The position numbers were made by a program, and so were the translations under genes. DNA of 22,724 bases. It comes from Chrysochromulina tobinii. Taxonomy: Eukaryota > Haptophyta > Prymnesiales > Chrysochromulinaceae. Shown here piece after piece: positions 1 to 10,454 of the stretch; positions within the stretch are counted from its first letter, which is position 1; each line of letters opens with the position of its first letter. The stretch is from assembly GCA_001275005.1 (NCBI GenBank), contig JWZX01002685.1, forward strand, positions 1 through 22,724, given 5' to 3'. The notes beneath the pieces were generated by a model. It was not told the DNA's origin. It searched no databases and saw only the letters and a list, made by a program, of their open reading frames with translations.

Positions 1-700
1 GGCATTCTGCCCGACCGCCAAGACGCCCGTAGGGATCAATGGCTCCGGGCTCATACCGTTCACCAACGCAGGGTCAGACACTGTGCAGCTGTTGCAGCGC
101 CAAGCCGGCCACCTGAACCACAGCAAAGCCGCTAGCCGGTGCGTGATCAGGAAGAACAAGGCCGTCCAGAACAAGCCGTTGAATATCTTGCGCTCTCCGC
201 CGCTGCCTCAACGTCTCCACGTCTCCACGACAGTGCTGGTCATCGGTGCGCTGCACTTGCCGTCGCTGCACTTGACGTCGCTGCTTGCGCGCCAGCGAGG
301 CGGCAGCGCGCCGAGCATCTTGCTCCGCTGCAGCCCCTGCTTGCCTCGCACGGCGTTGCCTCTCAGCAGCCGTCATCGGAGCACTGCCGAGCATCCGTGC
401 TGCGCTGCAGACCACTGGGCGGCCGCCACACGCTGTAAATACGTCACATCTGGTGCCTGCATGGAGGCGTCATCGTCATAGGCTGCTGGCTCGCGCGGTG
501 GGCGGACGCTCGCCATGCGATGGTACGCAAAAAGCGGACCGCTCCAGGCTTCGCAGACAACGCGAGAGAGTGTGCGTCCTGTCGCGTGTCGGACAAAAAC
601 CGACGAAATTCGACGACCCTCCGTCTTTATAATGTGAAGCCCATTCGAGTGGGGGCTCCTCCTCGTGGACCTCCACGACTCCCTCGAGCACGTCGCAGCA
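1..700. other. Left-edge region without a supported gene
   Basis: Several ORFs of 100-130 codons overlap here on both strands, but none shows a recognisable motif and their amino-acid composition (Arg/Ala/Ser/Gln/His-rich) is what GC-rich non-coding DNA gives. A minus-strand frame (415-74) is rich in Gln, Arg and Ala and could be a repeat-derived fragment; this is not supported further. The last ~150 bases contain an AT-richer patch (CTTTATAATGTG around 622-636) lying 65-80 bases upstream of the lipase ATG, so it could be a TATA-like promoter element. Confidence 0.4.
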
Positions 701-2161
701 ATGCCGTTCACGCCATTCGTTAGCGTGGACAGCGGTAAGCCCAAGGTTCGCGTGGACTACACGCACGCGCAACTGCCAAGTGTTCCCGAGATCCACGCTG
801 CCTTCCATCTTGGAGCCGTACTACATCACAAGCAAGATGCTGGCGCCAAGCAACCCTTGGCCGATGCTACACTGCTTGTCGACGTGTGCATGCGTTTCAC
901 ATGCCTCGCCTACCGGCGCAACTTGGCTCACGGCAAGCGCCGGGCGGCGGTAACGTGCGAGTCATGCGACGGCGGCGTGGAAGTGCAAGTGAACGCCAAG
1001 AATGGGGCGCACGCGTGCGTCTATCTATTTCGCATCCCCACCGAGCGCGTAGTCGCAGTGGTCGCCTTCAAAGGCTCGACTGCCAATCACCAGGACTGGC
1101 TCGCCAACTTCGCGCTCACAGTGTCTGCGAGCAAGCCCATCGACGCCAACGCCTCCTCCACGGCCTTTGTGCACCCTGGTTGGCTTCGGTTCCTCGACGC
1201 GCTCGTGGACGGGCTCGACCAGTTTGAGCTGCGCCACATGCCCGCGGCGGCGCGCGCGGCGCTTGCGCTCCCCGCCGCCTCGGACGACCTCTCTCTCTGG
1301 CGGTTGCTCTCTTCCGCCCATTTGGAGCGCGTGTTGCTTGTGGGCCATTCGCTCGGCGGGGCCCTCGCCTGCCTTGCCGCGACACGGCTTGGTGTGATGG
1401 CGCGGGCGCAAGCGGCGCAGGCGCAAGCGACGCAGGCTCCGGGAGCAGTATCAGCAGCGGCGTTAGTGCCAGCGACGTCGGCGCAGCCGCCATCGGCTGA
1501 GTCCGGCTGCCCAAGCAGCGGTGGGGGCGATGCCCCGTCGCACGAGGCGCAGTTGCTCGACGCGACTCTGGGGGAGGCGCAGGATCTGCTCGTAATGGAG
1601 GCCGAGGCACCGGCGCAGCCGCCGGCGTACAAGAGCGTCGCATGCAGCATCCATGCGGTGGACGAGAGCATGCATGCAGCATCCATCCATGCGGTGGACG
1701 AGAGCGTCGCAAACAGCTCCACTTCGTCCGCGATGGCGGCACCCTTACTAGTCACCTTTGGATGCCCAATCGTAGGCAATGCTTCCTTCGTCGCGCTGCA
1801 GAATGCTGTGGTGGCGCCTGCAGGCGGCCTTCGCATTTTCAACCGTGTGGACCCTGTGGCATCAGTGGGCTCCGGGTTCTTCAGTGGGCTCCGAAAGGTT
1901 CCGCACGCGGGCTTGCCCATTGAACTCTCGAACCATTTCCTTCTCCGAGCCAACCCGCTCCTGAACCACCTCACGTACGTGATCGACAGCTTCGGAAGCA
2001 TCCTCGACGCCCCGTGCTCTCGCGCGTGCTATGTGCTGCCCGGCCTGAACTACTCGCCTGATCGGCACGCAACCGAACGCAGCCACCAGACCCATCAAGC
2101 ACTCGGAACCGAACATCAGGCTGAGGTTGAGGCGGCCTCCCCGGCGAGACGCCACGTTTGA
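701..2161 (+). CDS. Class 3 (fungal-type) lipase, triacylglycerol lipase-like
   Basis: Predicted alpha/beta-hydrolase of the class 3 lipase family, which hydrolyses ester bonds in glycerolipids. The frame is open from a GTG at 665, but the first ATG is 701, giving 486 aa. Visible family landmarks are VVAFKGST followed by NHQDWLANF (the oxyanion-strand region), the nucleophile elbow VGHSLGGA with Ser217, the strand VTFGCPIVGN, NRVDPVAS with candidate Asp384, and NHLTY with candidate His423, giving an ordered Ser-Asp-His triad. Between the elbow and VTFGCP, about 110 residues of Ala/Gln/Ser-rich low complexity interrupt the fold; they contain a duplicated SIHAVDES unit encoded by a ~30-bp tandem duplication (1638-1706). 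There is no clear signal peptide or membrane segment. The gene is followed by the mobile element ~200 bases downstream. The family call is confident; substrate and location are unknown. Confidence 0.85.
   Translation: MPFTPFVSVDSGKPKVRVDYTHAQLPSVPEIHAAFHLGAVLHHKQDAGAKQPLADATLLVDVCMRFTCLAYRRNLAHGKRRAAVTCESCDGGVEVQVNAKNGAHACVYLFRIPTERVVAVVAFKGSTANHQDWLANFALTVSASKPIDANASSTAFVHPGWLRFLDALVDGLDQFELRHMPAAARAALALPAASDDLSLWRLLSSAHLERVLLVGHSLGGALACLAATRLGVMARAQAAQAQATQAPGAVSAAALVPATSAQPPSAESGCPSSGGGDAPSHEAQLLDATLGEAQDLLVMEAEAPAQPPAYKSVACSIHAVDESMHAASIHAVDESVANSSTSSAMAAPLLVTFGCPIVGNASFVALQNAVVAPAGGLRIFNRVDPVASVGSGFFSGLRKVPHAGLPIELSNHFLLRANPLLNHLTYVIDSFGSILDAPCSRACYVLPGLNYSPDRHATERSHQTHQALGTEHQAEVEAASPARRHV
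1638..1706 (+). repeat. Short in-frame tandem duplication within lipase
   Basis: Two near-identical ~30-bp units containing CATCCATGCGGTGGACGAGA lie in tandem and encode SIHAVDES twice. The duplication keeps the frame and lies in the low-complexity insertion, so it probably leaves the hydrolase core intact. Confidence 0.75.
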
Positions 2162-2363
2162 GCGCCGTACCGAGACGAGACGACGCCTGCGACACCGCTG
2201 CCGCCGCAGTCTCCACCGCAATAGTCGCGCTATGAAATCGTTAATCATGAATTTATATCTTGATTAGATACTGTCAGCAGCAAGAAGTGTGAGAAGATGC
2301 ATGCACGCTTCTGAAAAATATCGCCCGGCACGCGGATTCTAAATCGTTCGTTCACACTCACAC
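2162..2363. other. Intergenic DNA between lipase and mobile element
   Basis: About 200 bases of 3' flank of the lipase, with an AT-rich patch (2235-2270) that may hold the transcript end. No gene is seen. The bases just outside the element's left terminus (about 2353-2363, CACACTCACAC) do not match the bases just outside the right terminus, so no target-site duplication is visible. Confidence 0.4.
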
Positions 2364-2373
2364 CTTTTGAGAA

Positions 2374-2457
2374 GAGAATACTTCGTTTGTGAGACGATTA
2401 GTTCCTCGACTTTTAGTTGTGAGACGATGGAACTCATGGTTTCGGTTGTGAGACGAT
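2374..2457 (+). repeat. Left terminal inverted repeat (84 bp)
   Basis: Base-by-base comparison with the reverse complement of 15264-15347 gives identity over all 84 positions. It includes three copies of the TTGTGAGACGAT unit separated by unique sequence such as AGTTCCTCGACTTTTAG. Perfect identity of the two ends implies a recent insertion or ongoing homogenisation. Confidence 0.93.
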
Positions 2458-2820
2458 AGTTCTTCGGTTGCGTTTGTGAGACGATGTAAGTCGCGTTTGT
2501 GAGACGATTTCGGTCTCCGGTCGTTCGAGTTGCGTTCGTGAGACGAATGACTTTTTTTACTTCTCACGTCGGAGACTATTTTTGGTGCTGGATGTTGGAC
2601 TCCGCCTGAAGACGATGTTTAACTTTCGTTTGTGAGACGATTTTGGGCGCTGTGTAAGTTCGACTTGTGTTTGTGAGACGATTTTGGTCGCCGGTCCTTC
2701 GACTTTCGTTTGTGAGACCATGTTGTTCGATGCTTAACTTTCGTATGTGAGACGATTTTGGGCGCCGTGTAAGTTCAACTTGCGTTTGTGAGACGAATTA
2801 GTTTCGTTTGTGAGACGATT
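2381..2820 (+). repeat. Left subterminal repeat array (GTTTGTGAGACGAT units)
   Basis: About twelve copies of a TTGTGAGACGAT-like unit, all in the same orientation, spaced irregularly at roughly 20-90 bases. Some are embedded in a longer repeat of the form ACTTTCGTWTGTGAGACGAT followed by TTTGGGCGC, GTGTAAGTTC and a further unit (about 2622-2680 and 2735-2795). A few copies are degenerate (GAGACCAT at 2714, GAGACGAA at 2540 and 2789). Repeats near transposon ends commonly serve as transposase-binding sites; that role is inferred here. Confidence 0.85.
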
Positions 2821-2882
2821 TTCGGCGCCAAGTTGGCATAGGACGCCGTTGGATCTCGACGACGGGTTTGCGCATCAACACC

Positions 2883-4443
2883 ATGCGGCGATCCAAGGTC
2901 ATCCGCTCCACTGCCCCTGAGATCAGCTCAGCTACGGAGACATGCGGTCCAGTGTCGGACAGCGAGCATTACCCGCCAAGTTCTTCCACGTCTCTGTCAT
3001 CTGTACATGCGGAAGCAGTGCTCTCAGGCTTCCGCGCGCATTCGGGCGGCCTGGTGCTCTTTGTGGGCGATTCAATTGCCGAGGAGCTCGCGAAGTATCT
3101 GCGCGACCAGTTGGGGATGAAGGAGGTCCTCTGGTGCACGAAGCCCGGCGCATCGCCCGCGGACATCATGTCGCACCTTCGCTATTTGCTGACGGTGCCA
3201 GACAATGTCGTTCTGTTCAACAAGGCGGTGTTGCTCATCGTGTGTGCCGGTACGAATCTTGCACGATCTACGCCGTCGCTCATCGCCGAGGAGGTGCATC
3301 AACGTCTGATCATACCGCTCAATTCCCTTCTGGCGTGCCGCAAGATCATCATCGGCCCGATCACGCGTGAGCACTTTGAGTCTGTTGTCGTTGACACTGG
3401 CATTCAAGGCGTACCTAGCAGCGGGACCACCAGGGGTGATCGACGTGGTGGCGCATCTCCTTCGATGCTGCATCAAGCCAACCTCGAGCTCGAGCGCCGC
3501 TCGCTCGATAGCGGCTGCACTTTCGTCAACCTCTTCAATGGGCATCTATCGGCCACAGACTTTCGTGACAATCTGCACCTCAACGCCGCAGGATACCTCA
3601 AAATGTTGAGAACCGTGCTCGAGGTCATGGGGGGCGAGCTGCACGACGCGTCCAGCACATCAATTGAGTCGTCACTAGGCAGCCACGCCCCATCGGTGGC
3701 TTCTGCCGACGCGCACTCGGCTGTGCCGCCTACGCTCTTTGTCGCTCCTGTCAAACGTAAGCGTGCTCAACATAATCGGCTTGCCCATGCGGCATCTCCA
3801 TCTCCGTTCAAGCAACCTGGCCAGTTGGACCATGCACATGTAAGCTCAACACCATGTGATCTTCCTCCTCTCTCGCTCGAAGCCCTCATGTCCCAGAGAC
3901 AGAAAAGGATTCAACAGCAACGTATCGAAGAAGAATCCATTGAGGCCGATCTCTCCAAGCGAATGGCTACAGGGGTGAACCCTAACCCGCTTCTTCGGAA
4001 ACTGTACTTAGGCAGCGGTGGTGGCACCGGAAACTCAAGTGGCATCGGAAACTCAAGTGGCATCGGTGACTCAAGCAGCAGAAGCGCAGTTGACAGCGCA
4101 TGTCACGGTGACAGCAACAGCAGTGACGGGAACAGCAGTGACGGTCTTCGAGGCGAAGGTGACAGCCATGGTGGTCTCCGTGGCGACGGTGGCGACGGCG
4201 TTAGCAGCAGCACAAGAGGCGGTGGCAGGAGCTCAGGGACAAGCGCCGAAGGCAGGAGCTGCGAAGACGCAGATATTGCTGGCGCAGGCAAACGGAGGAG
4301 GACGGAGTCTGCATCAGCAGCAGCACCTTCTGACCCGGCTAACTCGCAGGTCCTGAATACCGTGGATGATGTGGCCGACGCAATCAGGGTCGAAGGGTGC
4401 AGCATTCAACATAGATCGCCGCCGCCGCAGCCAACGCAGCCGC

Positions 4444-4478
<35 letters not shown>

Positions 4479-7400
4479 CCACCGCCGCCGCCGCTGCTGC
4501 TGCCGACTATGTCCACGGAGCCGCAGCCGCAGCCACAGCAGACTACGGCAACGCAGCCGCAGGTGCAGCCGCAGGCGCGTGCGTCGCCGCAGGCGCTGCT
4601 GCAGGCGCTGCCGCAGGCGCTGCCGCAGGCGCTGCCACAGGCGCTGCCACAGCTGCGGCCACGGCCGCAGCTGCCACACCTCCATCCGCAGCCGCAGGCA
4701 CAGCAGGATTCCGATGACGGCGGCGGCTATGAGAGCGTCTGCAATGGCGCCCGTGGTAGCCCCAGCGCCAACGGCCACAACCATGGAGGTACCCAAAGGG
4801 AAAGCACTGGTGTTCGTGGCTTCTCTCTCGGCCAATCTGTGGCGGTGTCTTCCCCGTTCCTAGCAGGATTCCGGTCTGGGCAAGGAGGCTCATCTCGACT
4901 TCCAGATTACGCTTCCTTCGCGTCGAAGATCTTTGAAGCCCCTGCTGTTTCTGCTGCTCCGGCAGCCTTGCCGATCCGTACTTCAGGTACATTATGTGCT
5001 ACTTCAAGTGGCCCGGGAAGCGCTGCAGCCCCAAAGCAGCGTGGAAAAATCGTTTCGGTTGGCGCGAAAACTTGGGCCCTGTTCCCTATCTCCAATAATG
5101 CTGCGCACTCGACGCTCAACCTCAACCTTCAAGAACATACTGATCCTCAGGAAGCTGATGGCGACAGTGACGAAGAGACGAGCGAAGCATTCGACGCCGT
5201 CACGCGCGCAATGGTCGAATCGTCACTGAACACTTCGCACGAAGTCTTTAAATGCACTATCAAGGGTATGCTCGACACAGCGCAGAAGTCCCTCGAACGT
5301 GAGCTACCCAACGCCCCGGCAAAAGTTGTGTCGAACTTGCCGCCGAAGATACGCGTACTCGTCGAACAGATGCAGAAAGATCTTGAAGAGGAGGTAGCTT
5401 CCAAGGCATCAGTGCCCCAACTAGATAACCTTCAGCGCGAAGCTGATCGACTTGAAGCCCAAGGAGCTGAGCACGATACCTTGCGGCAGTCTCTCAGTCA
5501 GGGATTGCATCGGGATCTGCACTACGGTGATCTATGGTCATCCATACAAGAGGCGGATGCTTACGTGCGCTCACGTCCTGGCGCTCCACTGAGAGTCTTC
5601 ACGGGTCCATCGGACAACTGCAAAGCCTATGTCTGCACCACAAGATCACGTGATGACCGCAAAGATCGTGTCCAACGGTTCTTCGATGATGATGGTTGCA
5701 AATGCATCGTCGTCCTTCAACGGGTCACAATGAAAAACCTGAGAAGTGGTACATATTATCCAAGTGCTTGGACAAAACATGTTGTTCGTCAGCAAGGCAT
5801 CCCGACTCCTACTCTCGAGGGGCTTCGACCAGATCTTGCGCCAGATGAGAAAGTATGGGCGTGCGTTCTCACCGGTCGGCATACATGCATGGCGCTTAAT
5901 CCACCTGTGGTCCTAAGGCCTGCTGATGGTTCTTCAGAAACCGGACAGCTATCGTGTGGGGCGTCCAATGCTCAAAGTACGTCAACAGTGCCCAGTTCCG
6001 CCTCCGCTATGCTCGCCACGGGTAAGTCACAAAGGAAGATGAAAGCGTCGACACACTTTGGTCTTCTCAAGGGTGCATTCGATGCTAGAGGTGCAAAGTG
6101 GAAGATGCAGGACGTGCTCAAAGAGATGAAGCTATACGACAGTTCGGCGTCGACGACGTTAGCCTTCACAGTGCTGAGACTTCTACGGACCCCGAGCCTC
6201 CTCACTCCGGAGTTCAACGTCAGCTTGCTGTTTGGTCTCGCACGCAACCTAAGCGATCAAGGACTCGGAGTTGTCTTCCATGTCGTCAACTCCCAGACAG
6301 TGGCAAAGATGATTACAGACATCGCGGAAAGACAATACAAAGGTTATCAAAAGAAAAATCCGTCCGCCAAGTCTGTCAAGTTCGATATCAACAACATCAT
6401 GCCTTCGATCGAGAAGTACGTCAAGGAAGGGGAGACTGACAACAAGTACGTTATAGGCTGGACTCTAGTTCCCGCGAATATGATGTACAACTCACTCTCG
6501 CACTTTATTCCAGTCGATGCCATCGACGGTGCTTCCATGCGACAAACAGCCCAGGGAACCATGTTCATCAGAGGCACAAAAGATGCAGACGATCATTATC
6601 ATCCCATCTCCATCAGTGTCATGTTGGCTTCTGAGTGCAACCTAGCTGTTGGTGCCATGATGGACGGCGAAGATCTACTTCTCAAGCAAGTTCGTGGATC
6701 GGAAACACAACGTCTCTCGAATTCGCCATTGGACATGTCCGGACGCGTCACCATCACTGACGGTGGCCTGTCACTCATGAGTCAGCAGAAAGGAAAGCAT
6801 TCGAATACGTACCAATGGCGCTGTGAAAGGCACCTCAAGGCAGAGCTCCAAAAACAAAAAGAGAAGAAAAGCTTGGAAGTCTACGAACAGCTCCTGCAAA
6901 TCCCCTATGGACGGAGGCACCGGGCGGATGCACTCTATGCTCAACTGCCGGCTAGCAGCCCTCTTCATCGAATTCCTAAGGAACAAGTCTGCCAGGCGTA
7001 CCTAGAGACCTCCCTGTATGGGAACAAAACGAACAACTTCGCTGAGGTGCTCAACCACATGTTCGAGCCAGCTAGAACTCAAAGGGAGCTGTCCAGGTCT
7101 CTTCTCGCAGTAGTCTCCATTCTGAAGCTCAGGCACGACGCTCTACTGGCCAATGTCCGAAGGTGCAAAGCAAATGCACTGCAGAGACAGTCTGTTGCAC
7201 ATCTCCTACCGACGGACAAGTGGCCAGATTTCGCGACAACGGAGTCTATCTTGAAGGAATACAGTGAGTTGCATGACGCTGCTCGTGACGTCCTGGAAGT
7301 AACGCACATTCAGAATCGACAATTTCACGTCAAGCATTCGGCAGAAACAACGCATGTCGTTGACCTGGATGCATTGCAGCCTGGCCAGTATCACAGAGTA

Positions 7401-10400
7401 TGCACTTGTGGAAGGGTCGGGATGAGGAAGCTCTGGTGCAAAGATGTTCAGGCAGTATTTCGTCACACGGACACTTGCTGGCAATCTTGGGTAGCACATC
7501 ACGCTAAGGCCGCGACCTGGGAGACTCAAGTGGGTCCGGACTTCATCGTTCCAGGTGGAGAAGCCATCATCGATAGCCTGCAGTCCTGCCACGAGTCTGG
7601 TGAATTCAAGCAGCTCATCCAACCAGAACTTCGCCCGACGCCGAAGGGTCGACCGGTGAGTTTGAAGCCAACAGCTGAAGATCAACGGCGCGCCAAAGGC
7701 ATTCTTGAGGACAAACAATCGGCCCAACGAGCTCAAACGGAATTTGCGAAAGTAGCAACCGGAGCCAAGTCTTTCAATCCTGGCGGTAAGGGGATTGGGA
7801 AGACATGCAGCTTTTGCAAAGACCCAAGTCACAGGCGTCCAAATTGCCCCAAAGCCAAATTGCTGCTCGGAGATCCCCTTTCCAAGTCTACTTTGTCAAA
7901 CATTGACACACGTGAAGAAGATCCGCGCATGGAAGACGAAATTGATGAAGAGGCAGACAACGAGGACGAGGTGGACCAGGAGGAGACGCGGGGACAAGCA
8001 GAGGATCCAGCTCAAATCGGCCTGCATGACTTGCGTGCTCACATGGAACTCGATCCCGTCGAACAAAGTGAATTCGGTGTTGATCCAAAGCACAAGTCAA
8101 GAAACTTTCAACACGCAGCGTCGACATGTACGGTTTCTACTGCACGTGCTTCTCACAGTGTTCTTAATGACCATACAGAAGCTGTGGCAGGGCCATCAGT
8201 GACGGCTGCCCAGGCCGACGCCGATGGCAGCGGCAAGGGTAAAGATGACTTACAGTTGGGCGGTGGCGTCGGGGGTAACTTCGGTAACGAGGAGGACGAG
8301 GATCCAGTACCTTCCTCTGCAGAGAGTGGCTTCCGAGACAGCTTCGACACCGACTTTGGGCAACCGATCGCTCTGGCGCCCGCACCGGCGGCTCCATCCC
8401 CTAGCCCCGCCATGCCAGGTGACGAGGCGACGTTACCTAAGGGATGGAAGTCTACGATGGTGCCTGATGGTCGGGTGTACTACTTCCATGCTGTCACCAA
8501 GATGACTTCGTGGACGCGTCCCGTGGTGAAGTCCTCGCCTCACGCCCCAGCCCTCGACATGCAGTCTTCTGCACCGTCCTTTGCCGAGGGCGGCTTCGGC
8601 GGCGGCGGCGGCTTCGGGCAGGCGCCAGCTCTAGCGCCTTCCTCTGGGGAGGGCAGCTTCGGTGGCGGTGGTGGCTTCAGTGGCGGCTTGGACGCAGGCT
8701 TCGGGCAGGCGACCACACCAGTACCCGCTCCAGCGGGTGGTTTCGCCACCAGCGGCTTGGACGGTGGTGCGGGCTTCGAGGGTAATGGCGGATTCGGGAT
8801 GGGCGACGGCTTGGGCGGAGACATGCCAGGTCAGATGGGCAGCGGTATGGGCGGCTATGGTGCAGCTCCAGCCATGCCGTTCTCGCGACCGCCTACAGCC
8901 CCGGATGCTTTCTCGAGCTTCGGGGGCGGCATGGGCGGCGGAACGGGCGGCGACAGGGATGGCCAGTTTGTTGCTCCAATGCCCGTGTCAGCACCGGCAC
9001 CTGCACTGGCACCCACGCTTGCAGCTCCAGACACTTTCTCGATCTTCGGTGGCGTCATGGGCGGAGGCATGGGCGGCGGCATGCCAGGTGAGGTGGTCTG
9101 CGGTTTGGGTGGCTTCGTACTTGGCAATGATGCAACAAAATCCCCGCCTGTCAAGGAACCGCCTGCAATTCATCATTCAGTCTCAAGCATCAGCGGTGGT
9201 GGCTTCGGTACCGGCGTTGACACTAGCTTCGGGCTGGCGACAGCACCAGCAACGACTTCTACAGCACCAGCACCGGCTTCGTCTGTTGATGCCAAAAGAT
9301 GTGCCGAACTGGCGGTGGCTTTGGAAATTGAGAAGCAGCGTGATCATAGCAAGCTCAAGGGATGGTCACGAGATGAAATCCGAGGCGCAAAATTTCTCCT
9401 GGAGGAACAGAGCTTTACGATATGCAATGTGAAGGGCGACGGCGCGTGTTTCTTTCGATGCTTAGCTATCGCGTTGGACAACAACGAACGTGAGCACAAG
9501 ACGTACAGACAAGCTGTGACGAAGCACTTGATCTCTGTCATCGACGCAGTGGGTGAGTCGGAAATCGAGCAAGGGGCACATCCTCTGTATCAAATGATGT
9601 CGACGTCTCTGCCAGTCGAAGGTGATCTTAGCACGCGTGAGGTCATTGATCAATACGTGACGTACTTATCTTTGAATGATGAGCAAGTGGACCATTTGGG
9701 CATCCAACTTTCTTCCATGGTTCTTGAGATTGACATTCATGTTCACCAAGTTGACGGTCAAGTCTATGTCCATCGAAGTTCCGACGCCGTACTTCCGAAT
9801 AATCTCGAGGTACACGTCTTCTACGATGGAAGCCACTATCAGTATTTGCGACGCTCCGAGCTAGGACCAAGACCCAAACGCCCAGAGCGCTCTTTTTTCG
9901 GGTCGGACCTGAGATGTAATAAGATTCAGCAACAGTTCGACAATGCCCTTCGAAGGTGGAGCGTAGCCATTGACATGTTTGACAAGGCCTTCTACTCTTT
10001 AAAGTCTTGGGAAGGATCTCAAAGCGTGCGTGTGAGCACAAGATCTACTCCCAGCACTAACATTCCAAGTGTTCAACCACGTCTGCCAACTGATCCTCCC
10101 GTGACGCGTTCGGGAACTGGGATTCAAGATCAACTCGGTAGCAGAGCAGCGCAAGCTTCCCAGTCCACTGCTGAGTCCTCTGCATTACAGGCGTTGTTAC
10201 AAGCACCACCGAAGCCTACGTGGGACATGACTCTCTCTTGCTCTTCGTCGCAAGCCCAACCAAAGAGTGGGAACCACGTGAAGATCTACAAACCCAGGCA
10301 AGCAGGGGAGCGTTTGAGCTCCATCTATCGGAAGCCATACGAATACTATTTACGTCAGACGGTAGACGGAACGGAAAAGGTGTGCCTGCAATGGTCAGGC

Positions 10401-10454
10401 GCGCAAGAGCTACACGGAGATACCCCGCTTGAGTTGTTGCGAAGCTCTGAGTGA
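2883..10454 (+). CDS. Giant MULE transposase protein: SGNH hydrolase - DDE transposase - zinc knuckle - WW - OTU
   Basis: First ATG is 2883 (the frame is open from a TTG at 2868), giving about 2,523 aa. Domain order: (1) SGNH/GDSL hydrolase, residues ~50-250, with FVGDSI (Ser64), CAGTN (Asn125) and DNLH (Asp229, His232). (2) Gly/Ser, poly-Pro (18 prolines) and Pro-Gln low complexity, ~370-640. (3) Helical and Cys-containing region, ~740-970. (4) MULE-type catalytic core: VDAIDG (Asp1212 or 1215), TITDGG (Asp1293), CERH (Cys1314, His1317), NNFAE (Glu1388). (5) Atypical SWIM-like CTCG...C...H (1507-1528). (6) CCHC zinc knuckle, Cys1642-Cys1645-His1650-Cys1655. (7) Acidic stretch. (8) WW domain, Trp1855, Trp1877, Pro1880. 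(9) Phe-Gly-rich low complexity, ~1890-2140. (10) OTU cysteine protease, GDGACFFR (Asp2186, Cys2189) and SHYQYL (His2318). It would excise and reinsert the element. The ORF stops at a UGA inside the +1-frame ORF2. Confidence 0.85.
4438..4700 (+). repeat. Poly-proline and Pro-Gln/Leu-Pro-Gln coding repeats
   Basis: Runs of CCG/CCA codons encode an 18-residue proline tract, followed by repeated CCGCAG and GCGCTGCCGCAG units encoding PQPQ and ALPQALPQ. This is simple coding repeat sequence inside the transposase gene, in a linker after the hydrolase domain, and is likely length-polymorphic. Confidence 0.9.
10366..10454 (+). other. ORF1/ORF2 overlap, candidate +1 frameshift window
   Basis: The ORF2 frame is open from 10366 (preceded by an in-frame TAG at 10363) to beyond the ORF1 stop, an 89-base overlap. 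Moving from the ORF1 to the ORF2 frame needs +1 (or -2). Two places resemble known +1 sites: CTT-GAG at 10428-10433, where a leucine tRNA could slip from CUU to UUG, and the terminal GAG-UGA, where skipping one base at the stop gives GAG-GAG-GAU, in the manner of antizyme. ORF2 has no ATG until 10588, inside its first domain, which favours fusion over independent initiation. An assembly indel or an unseen intron are alternatives. Confidence 0.45.

Noticed and set aside
74-481. Overlapping ORFs of 100-132 codons on both strands at the left edge
   Set aside because: No recognisable motif, composition typical of chance ORFs in GC-rich DNA, and mutually overlapping frames on both strands.
1087-2001. 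304-codon minus-strand ORF opposite the lipase
   Set aside because: Antisense shadow; the plus frame contains an ordered lipase triad.
4366-4863. Arg-rich plus-strand and Arg/Leu-rich minus-strand ORFs over the Pro/Gln repeat
   Set aside because: Frame shadows of the CCG/CAG simple repeats within the transposase gene.
8662-9432. 256-codon alternative-frame ORF within ORF1
   Set aside because: It is a shadow of the Gly/Ala/Pro-rich tract; the main frame has WW and OTU domains on either side and is continuous.
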